From contig JAMWBK010000013.1 of the NCBI GenBank assembly GCA_029953675.1, positions 1,042,936 through 1,106,935 on the forward strand: a DNA stretch of 64,000 bases, written 5' to 3'. A program made the translations under genes and the position numbers. The notes below the pieces were generated by a model. The model saw nothing but the letters and a program-made list of their open reading frames with translations. It ran no database searches and was not told where the DNA came from. Source of the stretch: Rhodosorus marinus (Eukaryota; Rhodophyta; Stylonematophyceae; Stylonematales; Stylonemataceae). Shown in pieces: positions 23,913 through 36,818 of the stretch; the stretch's first letter is position 1; each line of letters starts with the position of its first letter.

Positions 23913-26017
23913 ATGGCTTTGAACGCGTCCTTTGCGTCGTCAAATGGCTCGGTGACCTCGTTCCATAGCATCCCCGGCAGTTCTGTGGTAGGCGATGTAA
24001 TTTCTGAGTATTCGGTAGAGGACACCGACTTTGAGGACCTCCTGGGCGACAGCGAGAGGAATGGCTCAACGGATGGGGAAAGGTACGCTGACTTGGATGA
24101 GCGATCACTGGCTGATGAGGGCTCGGAGCGAAGAGCGTCTTCATCGTTATCGCGGAGATCATCGTCGAAGAAGCGTGGGCAATCCAAGCTTGTTTATGGG
24201 CTACGAGGTCACGGTCTACAAGAAAAAACCCTTCGAGTCAAAAGAATCAACGAGTTCAGGACGGAGCTAATGAGTCTCTTCAAGGAGATGAATAGACTTA
24301 TTGGTTTCGAAGTCAGCCAGTTCCGAAGCGTGAGGGGGACTGCTTCTCGTGAGATACTCCGAATGGAACTGGGCATGCTAGCAATGAAGCTCGCGCAGAT
24401 GGATTCAAGAGAACGCGTTCCCAGCCTTCGCGAGCTGTTGAGAAGGTATGAACGTTTCGTCCTCGTGTTTCTTACGGCAGAAATTCACTGATTCTAAGGT
24501 CGTACGTTCCTCCCTGGTAGGCGAAAGGACCAAGAAAACGAAATAGAGAATCTCGAGGTGAAACTGGCAACACTGCTGTACCCTGGCAGTCGTCGTGGTA
24601 GCGTGGAGCACAAGAGGTTCAAGCTTCAGAGAGTTTTGGACGTTTTGGATTCCGAGCTTGACCACGCGAAGGTGGAGAAGGAGGAGACTCGCGGGTTGTT
24701 AGTTCGAAAAACCGCCGAACTGAAGCACATGGATGCTAGAAATGAGGCTTTGAACCGGAGCCTGATCGATCTTGAGTAAGGTGTAGTTCGCACCATGGTG
24801 TTCCAAGCCCCGCTCGGGATTCGTCTAAACTCGTTTGCCTTTCCTCCTCGTTTTGATTTGGAATAGAGTCCAGGCCTCGCGTGAATTGCGGTCGCCCACG
24901 CCTGACATTGTGAGGCTAAAGGTCTTAGAGCATGACAATGAGAAGGCTGAATTGGAAGCAGAACTGATGCGTCTCACGAAAGCGATGGGAGGCGTCAGGA
25001 TCAAGTTACGTGAGAAGGAGTCCACCCTTATTCAGGCTAGCGAGGAAACCTCCAAGATTGAGACGCTGCTAAAGGAACTTCGGACTAGGGTAGTAAACAC
25101 CAAACACCGTATCGCCGACAAAGAAGCAGTAGCCGCAAGTGCTAGGCACCAGCAGCAGTCAGTTATTGCCAGGACATTGGAGCTTCGATCTGAGACTAGC
25201 GAGGACCGAGAACAGTTGATGGGTCAGATTCAAGACCTGTACGAGGTTCAGAAAGCGACCATTGCCGATGTGAAGGATTTGTATGGCGAGAAAGCCGGAG
25301 GGAGTTTGGAGAGGCTCGTTGACAGGAATGAAAAAGTCCAGCGTGGGTTCCTGCGCATATTTAAAAAGGCTTGGCTCCCTAAGATGAGCGCCTCACATCG
25401 CAACAACTGGGTAGAATATGTTGGGGACACGTCGACGGAACATGATTCGGCTCCCCGCAGCAGCAACCCATCGGGGGTGTTCCCGTCGAAGTATCACACA
25501 AGTGAGCTTACGCGGGAGGGAAGCGCGAGCGTAGTGGACGTAACTACAAGCGGTGAAGAGGGTTCCCCGGAAGGAGAAAACTCAACGAAGCGGAACGAGG
25601 ACCGATCACTGCCCGCTCGCGTCGAGAAGGTTGCTCGCGAGGATTCCAAGAGACTGTATGATCGTAGCGTGCTTCGGGTGAGATCCAAAGAAATCAGGAG
25701 CCTTGATTTCCTGGATTCTTGCATTAAGCAGAGAGAGAGGTAAGCGACGTCGAGTACCAATCCATCCGCACGTTAGATCTAGCTGACATTGTACCTTTCG
25801 CCCGGTGTGCAGAAGCATCACAGAGCTCGAGAAACGGTCGGAGGAACTTGATCTTTACCTGAAGTCCTTGAACGCAGAGCTGGAAACCGCAGAGGAGGAG
25901 AAGAATGGCAGACTCATTGTCAAGAACTTCAACCGAATGGGGGAAGAGCTCGCTCAAGTGGAACTGGAAAGATACAGCGTGCGCCTTGGACAGTACAGCA
26001 ACAGCCTTTTCGTCTAG
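23913..26017 (+). CDS. Coiled-coil protein of unknown function
   Basis: Four exons, 23913-24445, 24521-24775, 24867-25739 and 25813-26017, join at GT-AG sites into 621 codons with the frame kept at every junction. Residues 1-110 are Ser/Asp/Glu-rich, with an RRSSSKKR basic patch near 96. From about residue 120 the protein is mostly heptad-like, rich in Glu, Lys, Arg and Leu, and predicted to form long coiled coils, broken by a Ser/Pro/Thr-rich segment at about 430-500. I recognise no family; cytoskeletal or centrosomal scaffolds have this look, but that is not evidence of function. The ATG at 23913 is preferred over an in-frame TTG at 23886. An AATAAA lies near 26056. Confidence 0.8.
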
Positions 26018-26055
26018 GATAGTGCTGATGTTTGCGAAGTAGTAATGTGGTTATT

Positions 26056-26061
26056 TAATAA
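26056..26061 (+). terminator. Poly(A) signal AATAAA
   Basis: AATAAA about 40 bp after the stop of the coiled-coil gene. Confidence 0.55.
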
Positions 26062-29000
26062 AGGTATTTGTTTGGTGGCTTTTCGCCCAAGGTTCGTTCT
26101 CTCTAGGAAGACCTTGTCATCAGGGCGGGAGTTGTTTTCCTCTGTGAACGCCGTTCGATAGTATAGCAAGAGCCTTGCAGCCTAATCGTCTGAGATTGGC
26201 GACTGGTGTTTTCGAAAACGGAAAATTCAGCTATTGCAAGCAGGAATTTTGGCTCGGATTGGTAGCCGAAGGTCCGTTGTCATATGGAAACCCTGTAACT
26301 TCAACATACGATGGAGTCGACCATTATGGGAGCTGAGGAATGCTTCCTGCGCATTTTCTCCGATGCTGGCCATCCAAGTTCCACCAGCCGAGCAAATCCA
26401 CAGGCCAGGGAAAAGCTGCGAATGCTCGGGATTAGGCACCACTGCAGTTTCCGTAAGCTGCTGGTCGCTGGGGTCTGTGTCGTTAGGAAAACGCGGCGCT
26501 CTCAACTGTGTCCCCCGAGAACACCGGAACCAGAGAAAAAGCACTTAACGATAGCAGAGGAATGCAGGAAACCGAAGAAGGCGCGCCTGCGTATTACGAG
26601 CACGCTCATCCCGGATCACCGTAATGGCATTTCCGATCCAGCGTAAAACTCTCCATGGTGAACATTGTACGGATCAGGAGATCCTTTCGGACGTGCTACG
26701 AAGAGAAAAAATCTCCCCAGCAGCATCGCACGACCACGCTGCGTCCAACAACTGCAGCTAGTCTGGTAGAGCTGGGGTACAATTTCCTCAGCTGATCGAT
26801 CATCAACACTCCACCAAAAATCCTCCATAATCAATCAATTTCAAGAACGGACCCAGAAATGATTGCATATCAGTCATTTTACAAGCAAGAGGTGCGAATC
26901 GGGATTTAAACGGCGATGCGCCGACGTGGATACGATCGCGTTGTGGGGGATTCTTCTTCTGCCAAGGGCGCAGAGGAGCATTCCTTTCGGAGCAAGACAA
27001 ACGGAGCACACATCCAAGACGGATGGGGTGGCTCAAGGAATATAATTGGTTAGGTTAGTATCTTCCTCTCTTTCTGAGGGGGAGAACTACCGCGTGCTCT
27101 GGGTGAAAGTCCCCGGGCGATGGGTAGAGAGTACCAGGTCAGTAAAGACCGGACGCCTTTGATCGTGCTTTCCAGTTGCGGAGATGAGATATTCGGAGTT
27201 GATTCTAGGGCTCTTGTTTGAGGTTCTGCGGTGCGGTTGATGCTGTCTAAATCATCAGAACCATGAGGATGCGCAGATTGGACTAACTTGGATGGGGCCT
27301 CTCTCTTGTAGGATCCGGCGGCCAAACCCCCGAATCACGATGAATAAATCGGAGCGCTCGTGTAAGTCTTTCAAGGCTGATTGCCTAAGTGCTTTGAGCG
27401 AGAAAGTTATGGAATGAGAGATTGGTGAGCAGCTTTGTTTGTTTTTCACAACTGTTAGAGCGCATTGATTATGGAAATGATGAGCAAAAGCTGTCGCCCC
27501 AGGCAGAACAAGCTCCGGACAAGCTCCAGGAGTCAATTGTTGATTGACGCACGTCAGTCTGATCCTAGTCGATGCGCGATTAGATCGAAAACGTTAGCCG
27601 TTCGGGGTTCTCGATCTGACTCGTATTCTCCAACTGTAATATGCTCTCTTCTGACAGGTGTCGACCGTCGTGACGGCCCCAATACTCTAACAGAATGGGG
27701 CTTATTCCCTCTGCGTCCCTTCACGACCCTTTACTTATTTAAACAAAACTATCCTGTTGTGAAAGAAAAGCATCAGCTCACGGAGCTATCACCCTAGTCC
27801 TGTCGAGAAAGAACGCGAACCCTCTGTTTCCGTGCTTGTGTCCCTCCCCGTTTAGAAGGCCAATGGCTGTCGCTGGTGAGATTGGTGGTCGATGACACGA
27901 CTGCCTTTTTCACAACTCGAGAGCAGGTACTTCGCTTAGAAGTATGTCAGCACCGCTACCTTGATGCAGTCACATTAGCATGTCGTACTGCACGGTGGTG
28001 AATGACCTTGGAGTTCCAGAGTGGACGAAGCTCCACGGGGGTCTGTATTACCTCTATCGTCACTAAATTCCTTCAGGAAATGTGTACGCTGCATGCTCCC
28101 TCGCGTTGCAGAGTACCTCTTACTATGGATTCAAGTCAGAAACAGCCCATCTTGTCTTCAGTTCCCTTTGCACTTGTGTGAACTGCTCGGCTTATCAATC
28201 TGATGTTGTTCCGTGGTAGCAACTTCACCGAACACTTTGCTCGTCAAACTATGGAACTTGGACATCGACGTATTCTTCTAACTAAATGCTTAAAGGAAAA
28301 CAAGTATATCTTCCTAGCTATTGAGAAAAGTCTTGTTTTAATTGTCTCGGAATGCACGAAAGCGCAAGTTCCCAAGCTAGGACCAAGCGCCAGACCGTGG
28401 ACCCGTTCCTTCTCAAACAGGCCGTAGAGAATAGGATCGTTCCATATACACATAAACGCACACATACGGCAAACCTTTTTAGCATTATGTAACCATTCCC
28501 CCAAACCCTCACCAACAGCACCATGAATGCCTGACGATCGGGGTCTCCGCGTTCAGTTTGCAGCGGTTTCTTCTGCTGCCGCAGTTGTTCGCTCGTGCTA
28601 CTGCTGCTGCTGTACCAGCTGCACTACAGCTTGCAGCCTTTTGCGCGATCTTCCTCCATTGTCATCGAGCTTCCGAGCTCCGGATATCCAAAATGCATTC
28701 CCAAAAACTGGGATTGCGCTTAGGGAAACTAGAAACATCGACCACTCCGAAGAGCCCCTCTCCGAGCTCTTAGTGTCTACGAGAATTTAGGACATGCTTT
28801 CGTAGCAGATCGTTTTAATCGGAGACCAAGGTACCCGAATGAGCTACGCTACGAACGGCACAGAGAGCGCGCCTCCAGTTTACCTAGCTTCACAGGCTCT
28901 GGCACAGTGAGGGATTAGGAAACAGTCTTTCTTATGTTTGTTTCAGAAATAGATATTGTCAAATAAACACGAACGAGTCGCGCGGGGGAAATAGAGACGC

Positions 29001-29281
29001 AAGTCGAAGAAGTAGAGAGCTCAATACCTCTCTACTCCTCTCCACCTCCTCCCGCTGGCGACTTTTAATGGACACCAAACCTTTGAGGGCTCCCAGAGCA
29101 CAAAGCCAGGGTTTTCCTTCAATGCGCTCGCAATGTGTGGAAGGCTCGTGTGAGGTGCTCAGGGGTGAGGATAGGAGGGGAGGGGCGGGTTTGTGAGGTA
29201 GGATTATAGTAGGAGGTTCACACGGGCCTTGGAATTCAGCAGAAATTCTATGAAGAGTTGAGAGAATCACCCCCTAACAGG
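26062..29281. other. Intergenic, no gene recognised
   Basis: About 3.2 kb with only short open frames, none resembling a known domain. No repeat family of the right half is visible here. Confidence 0.5.
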
Positions 29282-32083
29282 ATGCTGAGCTGGCTTCGAT
29301 CGCCTCTGAGAGGCAGGGGACTCCCCGGCTTCGACGGGATACGAAAAAGTAGGTGGAGTCAACTGTTCGGTGTTGACGATGACTCTGAGGGTAAAGGCCA
29401 TCAACCTAAGCTGCAAATGACGTGCGGGGTGCATGGAACTGTAAGTCTCAAGGCTGGATTCTATTTTCAGCCAAGCTTCCTCGAGTTGTCGTAGCAGTCA
29501 TGCCGGACAACTTTTAACCTGTCATGTTGTTCTCTCCACAACTTTTGAATCGTCAGACTGCGGATTTGTCGCGCCTGGTTCCTTACATGACGCTGCTTGG
29601 TATTCTCGCAGCTTCGTTTATATCTATTGTGGACATCTTCACTCATGTTATCTTCGAGGCGCGAAAGCGAGTTAGCGTAGATATTACGCATGGCGCTGTT
29701 GGATACGTTATTTACGTTTCTTCAGGGGTGCTGCTTTGTCTGTTGTCGACGTTTGTATGTCAGCAGTGGTCAAAGGAAGCAGAAGGAAGCGGCTTACCTC
29801 AGATGAAGTCAATTATGTCCGGTTTTCATGACAAACTGAGCAACTCACTGGCTGTCGAGGCTCTCGCAGCAAAAGCTGTAGGCCTTATTTGCGCCATTGG
29901 TAGGCAAATAATACTTACAGAAGCTTAACCAACAAGGGAGTCTGATTCCGACCTGTCAATGGTGACTTCCAACAGGCGGCGGTCTGCCAGTCGGATGGGA
30001 AGGGCCCAATGTACACATGTCTTGTATCATTGCAGAGTACCTGTCGCGCATACCATATTTTCATAGCCTGCGCCAGGACAAGGCGCTTCGGTTGCAGATG
30101 ATGGCGTGCGCTTGTACCGTGGGCCTTGCGTCGTCGTTTGGTTAGATGAATGCTCAAGTCTCGACAACGCAGCTCAAAATTGTTTTTCGTGCTAGTCGTG
30201 CGTTGACTTCTGGTTGCCTCTCTCTATGCTGGATTTTATTTTTTTTACAGGTACTCCTATTGGCGCCGTTCTGTACGCGTTGGAGTCTACATCCTCTTTC
30301 TATCTGGTTCCGACTTTCTGGAAATCGGTTCTAGCGACGATTTCGGGAGCGATGGTCTTCGATATTTGGTACAAGACTCCAGTGGCAGAGGCGTTCGAAA
30401 ATACAACCTTTGGCCCAGATGACTATCGAAAAAACCAACTGATTTTGTTTTGCTTGCTTGGATCTTTTATGGGTACGCCAGCGCGATTTATATCAGTGTA
30501 TATACCATACAAGCCCACCGTGTTCTCCTCCTTCCCAAGATTCGTTTATCTGAGTTGCTCACTGTGACGCATCTGGACATTGGCTTTTATGCTTCCGGTC
30601 AACACGAACATTCCAAAAAAACAACAGGGATCGTGGGAGCCTTTTTCGTCAAGTGTACGCATGAGGTGTACCAGTTTCGCAAGCGGAGGTTGACATACTT
30701 GTCGAATCGATTTGTTCTTGTTGGAGTTGTGGCGCTCGCGTCTGGTCTCACGCAGTACAACAACGAACTCCTGAGAATTGACCCGCGAAAGGCAATTAAC
30801 GAGCTCTTTTCATCAAACGCGATGCAGTTGATGACCTACTCCGACGTCATGTTCCTGTTGCTGGTCAAATTCCCCCTTATTGCTGTATGTGTTGGACTCC
30901 CTATACCTGGGGGAGTATTTATTTCATGTATGTCGATGAGCAGCATGCCAACAGTTTATGGCGTCCGGGTAGAAAATCTGAACCCACTTCTGTTTTTATA
31001 TTTTACTCGAAGCTTTCCTCATGGGAGCGGGCTGCGGTAGGCTCTATGGAGAATTCTTGAGAACGGTTTTGGGGCCCTCGATAGTCCCTGGACTTTATGC
31101 TGTTGTGGGCGCCGCTTCCTTGGCGGCCGGCGTTACCCGTGCCCTCTCATGCTCGGTGTTGATTTTCGAAGTGACCGGACAAATCAGCCACATGATGCCG
31201 ATTCTAGTGGCCGTTCTATTGTCTGTAACTGTTGCAAACAGTTTCAATCAGTCTCTGTACGACACCCTCATCGTGATGAAGGTGCGCAAACAGGACAAGG
31301 TCTCGCACGCTTTTCGTAAGCCTTGAAACGACGTAACATCTCACTCGTTCTGATTACTTCACCTTGAGCACAGAATTTACCGTACATGCCGAACATTCGC
31401 GGCGATGTATTCCTGTCCCAGCGAGTCTCCGAGGTTATGATCAAAGACGTTGTCACAGTGAAGGAGAGGTCTTCCCCGGAAGAGATTGGAACTCTTCTTA
31501 TAGAGTATCCGACATTCAGTTCTTTCCCTGTCGTCTCCGAACGGAGGAGCCTCCTTGGCGTGGTGAGCTGTCGTCATTCAGGGGGCAGAGGAGCAACCAA
31601 CCCAGCCCTAAAGGCAGAGTGATTGCGTTGTTTGTGCCGACAGATCCGTGCTTCCCAATTGCGCTTTCTGATTGGCGGAAGTTCAGCCACTGCAGAGAAG
31701 CTGCACTCCGGGGCCGACGAGTTGCCTGAAGGGAGCTTCCAGGATGAGACCTTTAGAAATCAAAAGATATCTCCCAGGCCTGTGGGTGTGGAAGGAAAAT
31801 CCAATGAGAAGAAGTCCAGGGAGATATTGGTATGCGCATTCTCCCGCAGAGCCCACTCCACTGATCGAGGGATTGACATGGGACGGTACGCTTTTCTCCT
31901 TTCTGACAGATTGTGCCAGAGCTCTCTCCGCTTGAGGTTGGCGACAATATGAGTGTAGGCCAATTGCATAACATGTTCGTTATGCTCATGCCTACGCATG
32001 CCTTTGTTGTATCTCGTGGAGAACTTGTCGGACTTGTTCGCAGAGGGGATATCATTCAAAACGTGGTGGATGTTGGCAGCTAG
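29282..32083 (+). pseudogene. CLC-type chloride channel/transporter, 8 exons, one frameshift
   Basis: Proposed exons: 29282-29440, 29557-29899, 29976-30140, 30251-30927, 31013-31281, 31374-31562, 31644-31829 and 31910-32083. The product (about 720 residues) shows CLC landmarks in order: GSGLPQMKSIM (chloride-binding loop), GWEGPNVH with the gating Glu, GTPIGAVLYALE, GLPIPGGVF, then a C-terminal pair of CBS domains ending near GLVRRGDI. Two positions differ from the usual motifs: Trp for Lys in GKEGP, and Gln for Glu after GSGIP. Exon 4 is 1 nt short, so the frame breaks near 30473 (after GSFMG); all other junctions are in frame. It is either a recent pseudogene, a sequencing error or a programmed event. 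Part of it is copied at 56572-57530. Confidence 0.88.
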
Positions 32084-32404
32084 CACGGAAAAGTGTAGTC
32101 CGATATCTTACTAGCCGTGGCACCTATTATTTATTGAAGCATGACCAATTGCAATCTATTAATGGTAGGACGTGCATTACAAGAAAGGATTCTAGGGAGC
32201 TCTCTAATAAATGGATCAGCTCTAGTCTCGGGTTTCCGCAAATACTCATTGCATGTCGCATGACGGGGATGAATCTCAACTCTGTCCCCATTTTCACCGA
32301 TTAGCGCTATCCGTTCGGGTCTTGCAATGCAGCTCCCACCCAGAGATGTGGGTATATGAGATGACGCGGCCCGGGTAGCGGGAGAGAGCTGAGTCCGGCG
32401 CTGA

Positions 32405-32575
32405 TGTGAATGAAGGTGTTTATTCGGAGACCAAAAAAAACAAGAAGGGGAACAAAGACTATTGAAGGCGAAGATCACGCGTCTCCAACATCAAAGCAAC
32501 TTTCATACGCCACAACAGGAAACTCAAATGGGTTAACAACGAGGAAGTCCGGTCGGGGCGCTCGCGGAAAATTCG
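32405..32575 (-). mobile_element. Family 3 retroelement 3' end fragment (diverged)
   Basis: Reading on the minus strand, it aligns with the 3' end of the elements at 47160-47325 and 58643-58810, including the C-terminal codons, the T-rich 3' UTR and an ATTCATTC-like tail. It is more diverged than those. It marks the boundary where the retroelement-rich half begins, 320 bp after the CLC stop. Confidence 0.65.
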
Positions 32576-32698
32576 CAAAGCGCCCCGAACCGACTGCGAG
32601 ATTGTGCTAACACAGAACCGCGGAAGCTGATTCGCGCCGAGACGATATGGACTATCTGGATGCTGAGGTGAACCACACCTCGGCCCCGAAACCCGTTA

Positions 32699-33855
32699 GC
32701 GTAACGGTCGTCTGCCAGGAAGTTATGCCGTCCATGATTTAGGAACCCGGCTCCCTGGGCCCCAGGGAGGGACAGGTGTCCGGGATCTAGGAAACTATGC
32801 GGAGACATTCCCAGCCATCGGGGAGGGCCCTACAAGGCCAACCTTCGCAGAGTTTGCAGCTCAGAAAGAACCAGGGAGAGGAGGAGATGCTCGTTCCAGA
32901 ACTTCTGGACGCCCCGGACCCCAAAACCAGCAGGCTGCCCTGCGGCAACTGCACGCTACGGTCGGGGGGTCTGGCTGGGGACCCGATGTTGCTCCAGTCC
33001 TCGCGACGCTACGGAATGTCCGACCCCCAAGGCTGGATGAGGTGGCCCCTGCTGACTTTGCAACGATTCTTTGCAGAGCACTGGGTATGCCCAGCTCTTC
33101 TGTGGTGCATGTGGACTTTATTGCCTCCCATGCCTGCCTGCTGTGCCATCCAGACGCAATTCCGATTCTCCAAAGTGCCATGTCCCGAGGAGTTTTCCGG
33201 ACTGGGATTTTCGGATCCTTCACACAACGACACGCCAGTCGACAAGTAAGCCTTTACACTGGCCAGGCGCTGGACCCAGACAACCTTCTGGGTTACCTCG
33301 AACGTCAGACCATCGCTCCCGGGGATATCGCTGCCCACACGCTGAAGCGGGCCATCGAGCAGCTTATCCGCATTCGTTCGAGGATCCGCAGGCGACAACT
33401 CTCCTTCCACACTCTCGCAGCGCTCTACGAGTATCTGGAGGGACGACTAGAGCTCCTAAAAGCCAGGCAACATCCGCCTGAGGTACCCGGGGAGTGCGAG
33501 GAACCCCCTGGGCCTGCAGCCGCTTCGAACGCAGACCCTGAAGCCTCGTCCCTTCCAGGGGATGTACAGGCAGACCGTGGGACAGTTGACGCCCCGGTTG
33601 AGACTAGCGCGACTTCCCAAGTACCTGAGAACGCAAGCACACGAGGACAATCCACATGCGGAGCTCCTCTGCAACCTTCCGGAGCCACCTCAACAGAAGC
33701 GCTCGCGAGTATCCGCCGATGGCACCCGACCGGATACTGAGATGACTCCGGCAGCCGTGGAGACTCCACAGGATACCACTGTGACAGAGGTTGCCCTTGA
33801 CGGCAACCACCACGCAATGGACACGCAGGAGAGCCAGGAAAACCCAGCGCAATAA
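32699..33855 (+). pseudogene. Family 1 ORF1 protein (broken)
   Basis: One frame is open from about 32701 to 33740, with NVRPPRLDEVAPADF (about 33015) and a conserved DFIASHACLLCHP segment, followed by basic helices and a Pro/Glu-rich tail. It shifts near 33640 into the frame that ends in TAA at 33853-33855. The homologous ORF1 at 59316-60190 runs through this point unbroken. No in-frame ATG was found near its start. The stop overlaps the ORF2 ATG as TAATG, an arrangement known for termination-reinitiation in some non-LTR elements. The family 4 ORF1 (RNVRPQT) has a similar plan. Its biochemical role is unknown; nucleic-acid binding is a guess. Confidence 0.65.
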
Positions 33856-36818
33856 TGCCGAGCAGACGTAGGGGAATCAAACGACGCCGCGACGAGCCTC
33901 TGTTCTTCTCGGATCGTCGAGACTGGATCAGACGGTGGAGCGTCTTCGTCGACGACGTCACGGAAGGAGGCAGGCAGTGGACGCGCCTTACCCACTGCCC
34001 GGTTCCCACACGGCGATTTGTGCCACGCGGCCAGGTCCATACATGGAGCTGCCTCTTCCGTGCTGCATTAGAGATGTCTATGGACAGCACCGCACCAACA
34101 AACGCCAGCCTGCTTCTTGTCGGACTTCCAGGCCTTGTCCTCGGACACTCTGCACTTGATGTTGGCATTCAGGTATCGCACGTGCTTGAAGGAGAATTCT
34201 CTACGGTCTGGAGCGCTCTAGAGGACAAGGCGTCTATGCTGTCGCATACTACCGCACCGCAAGGAGCTGAAGCGGTTCGACGCCAACATCTCGGGCGCCA
34301 CAAGCGAGCGTTGAAACTAGCACACCTTGGCCGCCTTTCAGATGCAGCTCGGAGCCTGCAGGCCACCGAAATGGCACCTTTTACCGCGGCTACGTGGAGA
34401 CAACTACAAGCGCTCTTTCCCGACCCGGCGGAAGGTGACTTACCAGACGAGATTGCACAAGCCCTGGAATCTTTGCTAGCCCTGAATACCGAAACACTTA
34501 AGCGGCGGTGGGATTCAAGAAAAGCGGCCGACGAGGGCCTCATGTCGATCGTGGCACGTCTTCCTCAGGGCAAGAGCCCAGGCCCTAGCGGTCTCCGCGC
34601 GGAACACCTCCAAGGTGCAACTCAACAGACGCAAGCGGCGTTGATTCGTGTATTGCGACAACTGGCGACCGCTCCGGAGAAATTTTCCCCGGCTCTGACC
34701 CGCGCCCTTCACAGCAGTCGACTCCTGCCGTTCGCGAAGCCTAACATGGGTTCAGTGACGCAGGAACATCCCGGAGTTCGCCCTATCGGAGTACCAGAAG
34801 TTTTGCGCAAGGTAGCAACGCAATGGACTCTTCACGCGGTTATGGACAGGGTGCGTGAGCTCCTGGTGCCCTTACAACTGGGTATTGGAGTAAGTGGCGG
34901 GTGCGAACGCTCACTTCACGTGATCCAGGCCCATTTGTCATGCGAACCCGATTCGGTGGTCCTTCGGCTAGACCTGGAGAATGCCTTTAATCGCATCGAC
35001 CGACGCCTTGCCAAGCAACTGGTGGACGAGCACTTCCCGGAGCTTGCACCAGTGTATAGACTTGGCTATGGAAGCGACAACGCGGACTCTGTGGCTGGCG
35101 ATCTTCCCCTGGACAGAACGAAACCGACACCTCTCGCCTGACTCTCCAAGCAGCTACAGGAGTCCAACAGGGAGATCCACTGGGGCCGGTGCTACATGCA
35201 CTATCCCTGGCGCCCTTTCTAAGAGCGTTGCGAGCCAAGTTCCCCAACGAAACGATTGTTGCTATCCACGACGATATCAGGATTGTCGGGTCGCTACAAG
35301 CCTTGAAGGCATCCCTGGCATGGGCAAAAACTGTGCTCCCCTCTCTCGGAGCATGCCTGCAACTCGGCAAGTGCACTGTGTACGGGCGAACACTGACTAC
35401 CACGCGAGTGGTCAACCATGAGATTCCTGGAGTCCAAGTGACCAGAGACGGAGTCACCATCCACTCGATACCGATAGGCAGCCGAGAATATATCGAACAG
35501 GAGTGCCGGGGGCTGCAAAATAAGCATGAGAAACTCTTTGAGGAAATTGCCAAGCTACCACAACCGGAGCTTACGACGCAAATTGCCCTCTTCAGGTTCT
35601 GTGCGGAAACGCGGCTAGACTATGTTCTACGATGCCTCGCATACGAGTTTGGAAGAACTCTGGCACGCGAGGCGGATGTGATGACCAGATATCATCTGGA
35701 AATTCTATTCGGCGGCCTCGCTACGACGGCTGTAGAGGACGACGAGTACGCAGAGCTGATCTCGGACCAAATCGCTCTGCCCTGCCGCTGGGGGGGGGTT
35801 GGGTTTCGCTACTCGAAAGCGCGTCCAACCCATCGCGTTCTACTTGTCATGGAGAAACACCTTCCGGAACAATGAAGATGAATGGCCATACCTGACTGAA
35901 CTGGACTTTACTAGCATAGCCTGAAGCGCTACGCAAACTAGAACGGGAGGTAACTAGAACGGGAGGTTTCGGCAGAACGCTCACCAGACTCATACGAGCC
36001 GATGGAGCAACGATGGTCGACTTCACAGCTGGCGGACCAGATCTGTGCATCGTCGCGAGCAATACAACGGAGGCTCGGACCAGAAACCCCGCCGCGGATC
36101 TTGGCACTGACTACCCTGCAACAACCGCGCGAATCATCTCTTCGAAGCGCACCGGGCGAGACTGCAGCTTGGAATAATGGTTCAATACAACAAACCCTCT
36201 CTCGAGAGGCACACCATTTTGCATTCTAAAGGTTGGTCACCAACCCACGAATCTCCCCCGAAAACCGAGCTCGAATACGGTCCGCCGCGGGATCCGGGTC
36301 GGGAGTCTGGCTGCGTGAAATACCAACGCTGACACCGAAAAAATTGAGTGCGGTTGAGATGCAGGTAAACGTTCGACAACTGCTGGGGCTGCCAATTCCG
36401 GGATTGCGGACCACCGAGAAAGTGCACTAGTTGCCGGAGTAAACACGGAAGGACTGGGGTACAACGGTTTCATCACTGTCCAACATCAACTGGACTGTGG
36501 CAACGTAGGCACGACGAAGTCTGCAGAGAGCTGGCACGGTGGCTGAGGCGATGGAACTTCATGGACGTAGAGCAAGAACCTGAGGGGTACTTCGAGAACT
36601 ACGGACTGCGACCTGATATCGTTGCTAGGCATCCGAGGACCAAACAAAGGTATGCGCTGGATGTGACTGTGGTGTCACCATTACAGGGAAAATATTTGCG
36701 GCGGAGCCAAGATGATAGCGGATACGCGGCGAGAGCTGCGGAGAAGTGGAAAATCGCTCACTACAAGGAAGCGATGGTGATCGAGAAACCGGATGAAAAA
36801 TTCATCCCGATGCGATAG
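33855..36818 (+). pseudogene. Family 1 ORF2: reverse transcriptase and RLE (broken)
   Basis: Starts at the TAATG overlap. RT motifs in order: GKSPGPSGL (about 34570), RPIGVPEVLRKV, RLDLENAFNRIDRR (domain A), GVQQGDPLGPVLHAL (domain B, about 35160) and IHDDI (domain C; usual form [FY]xDD). Downstream are a CxxC...HHC finger (about 36423-36480) and the endonuclease signature RPDIV...YALDVTVVSP...K..HY (about 36610-36770). Frame breaks: an ~10-bp deletion near 35090 (compare the inverted copy), an extended G-run near 35792, and further breaks near 35900-36240. It is inactive as it stands, but the catalytic residues are still readable. Confidence 0.82.

Noticed and set aside
30470-30495. Mini-intron to explain the CLC frame change (GTACGCCAG or a 24-nt GT-AG segment)
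   Set aside because: Both candidates have lengths divisible by three, so removing them does not restore the frame, and both are far below a plausible intron size.
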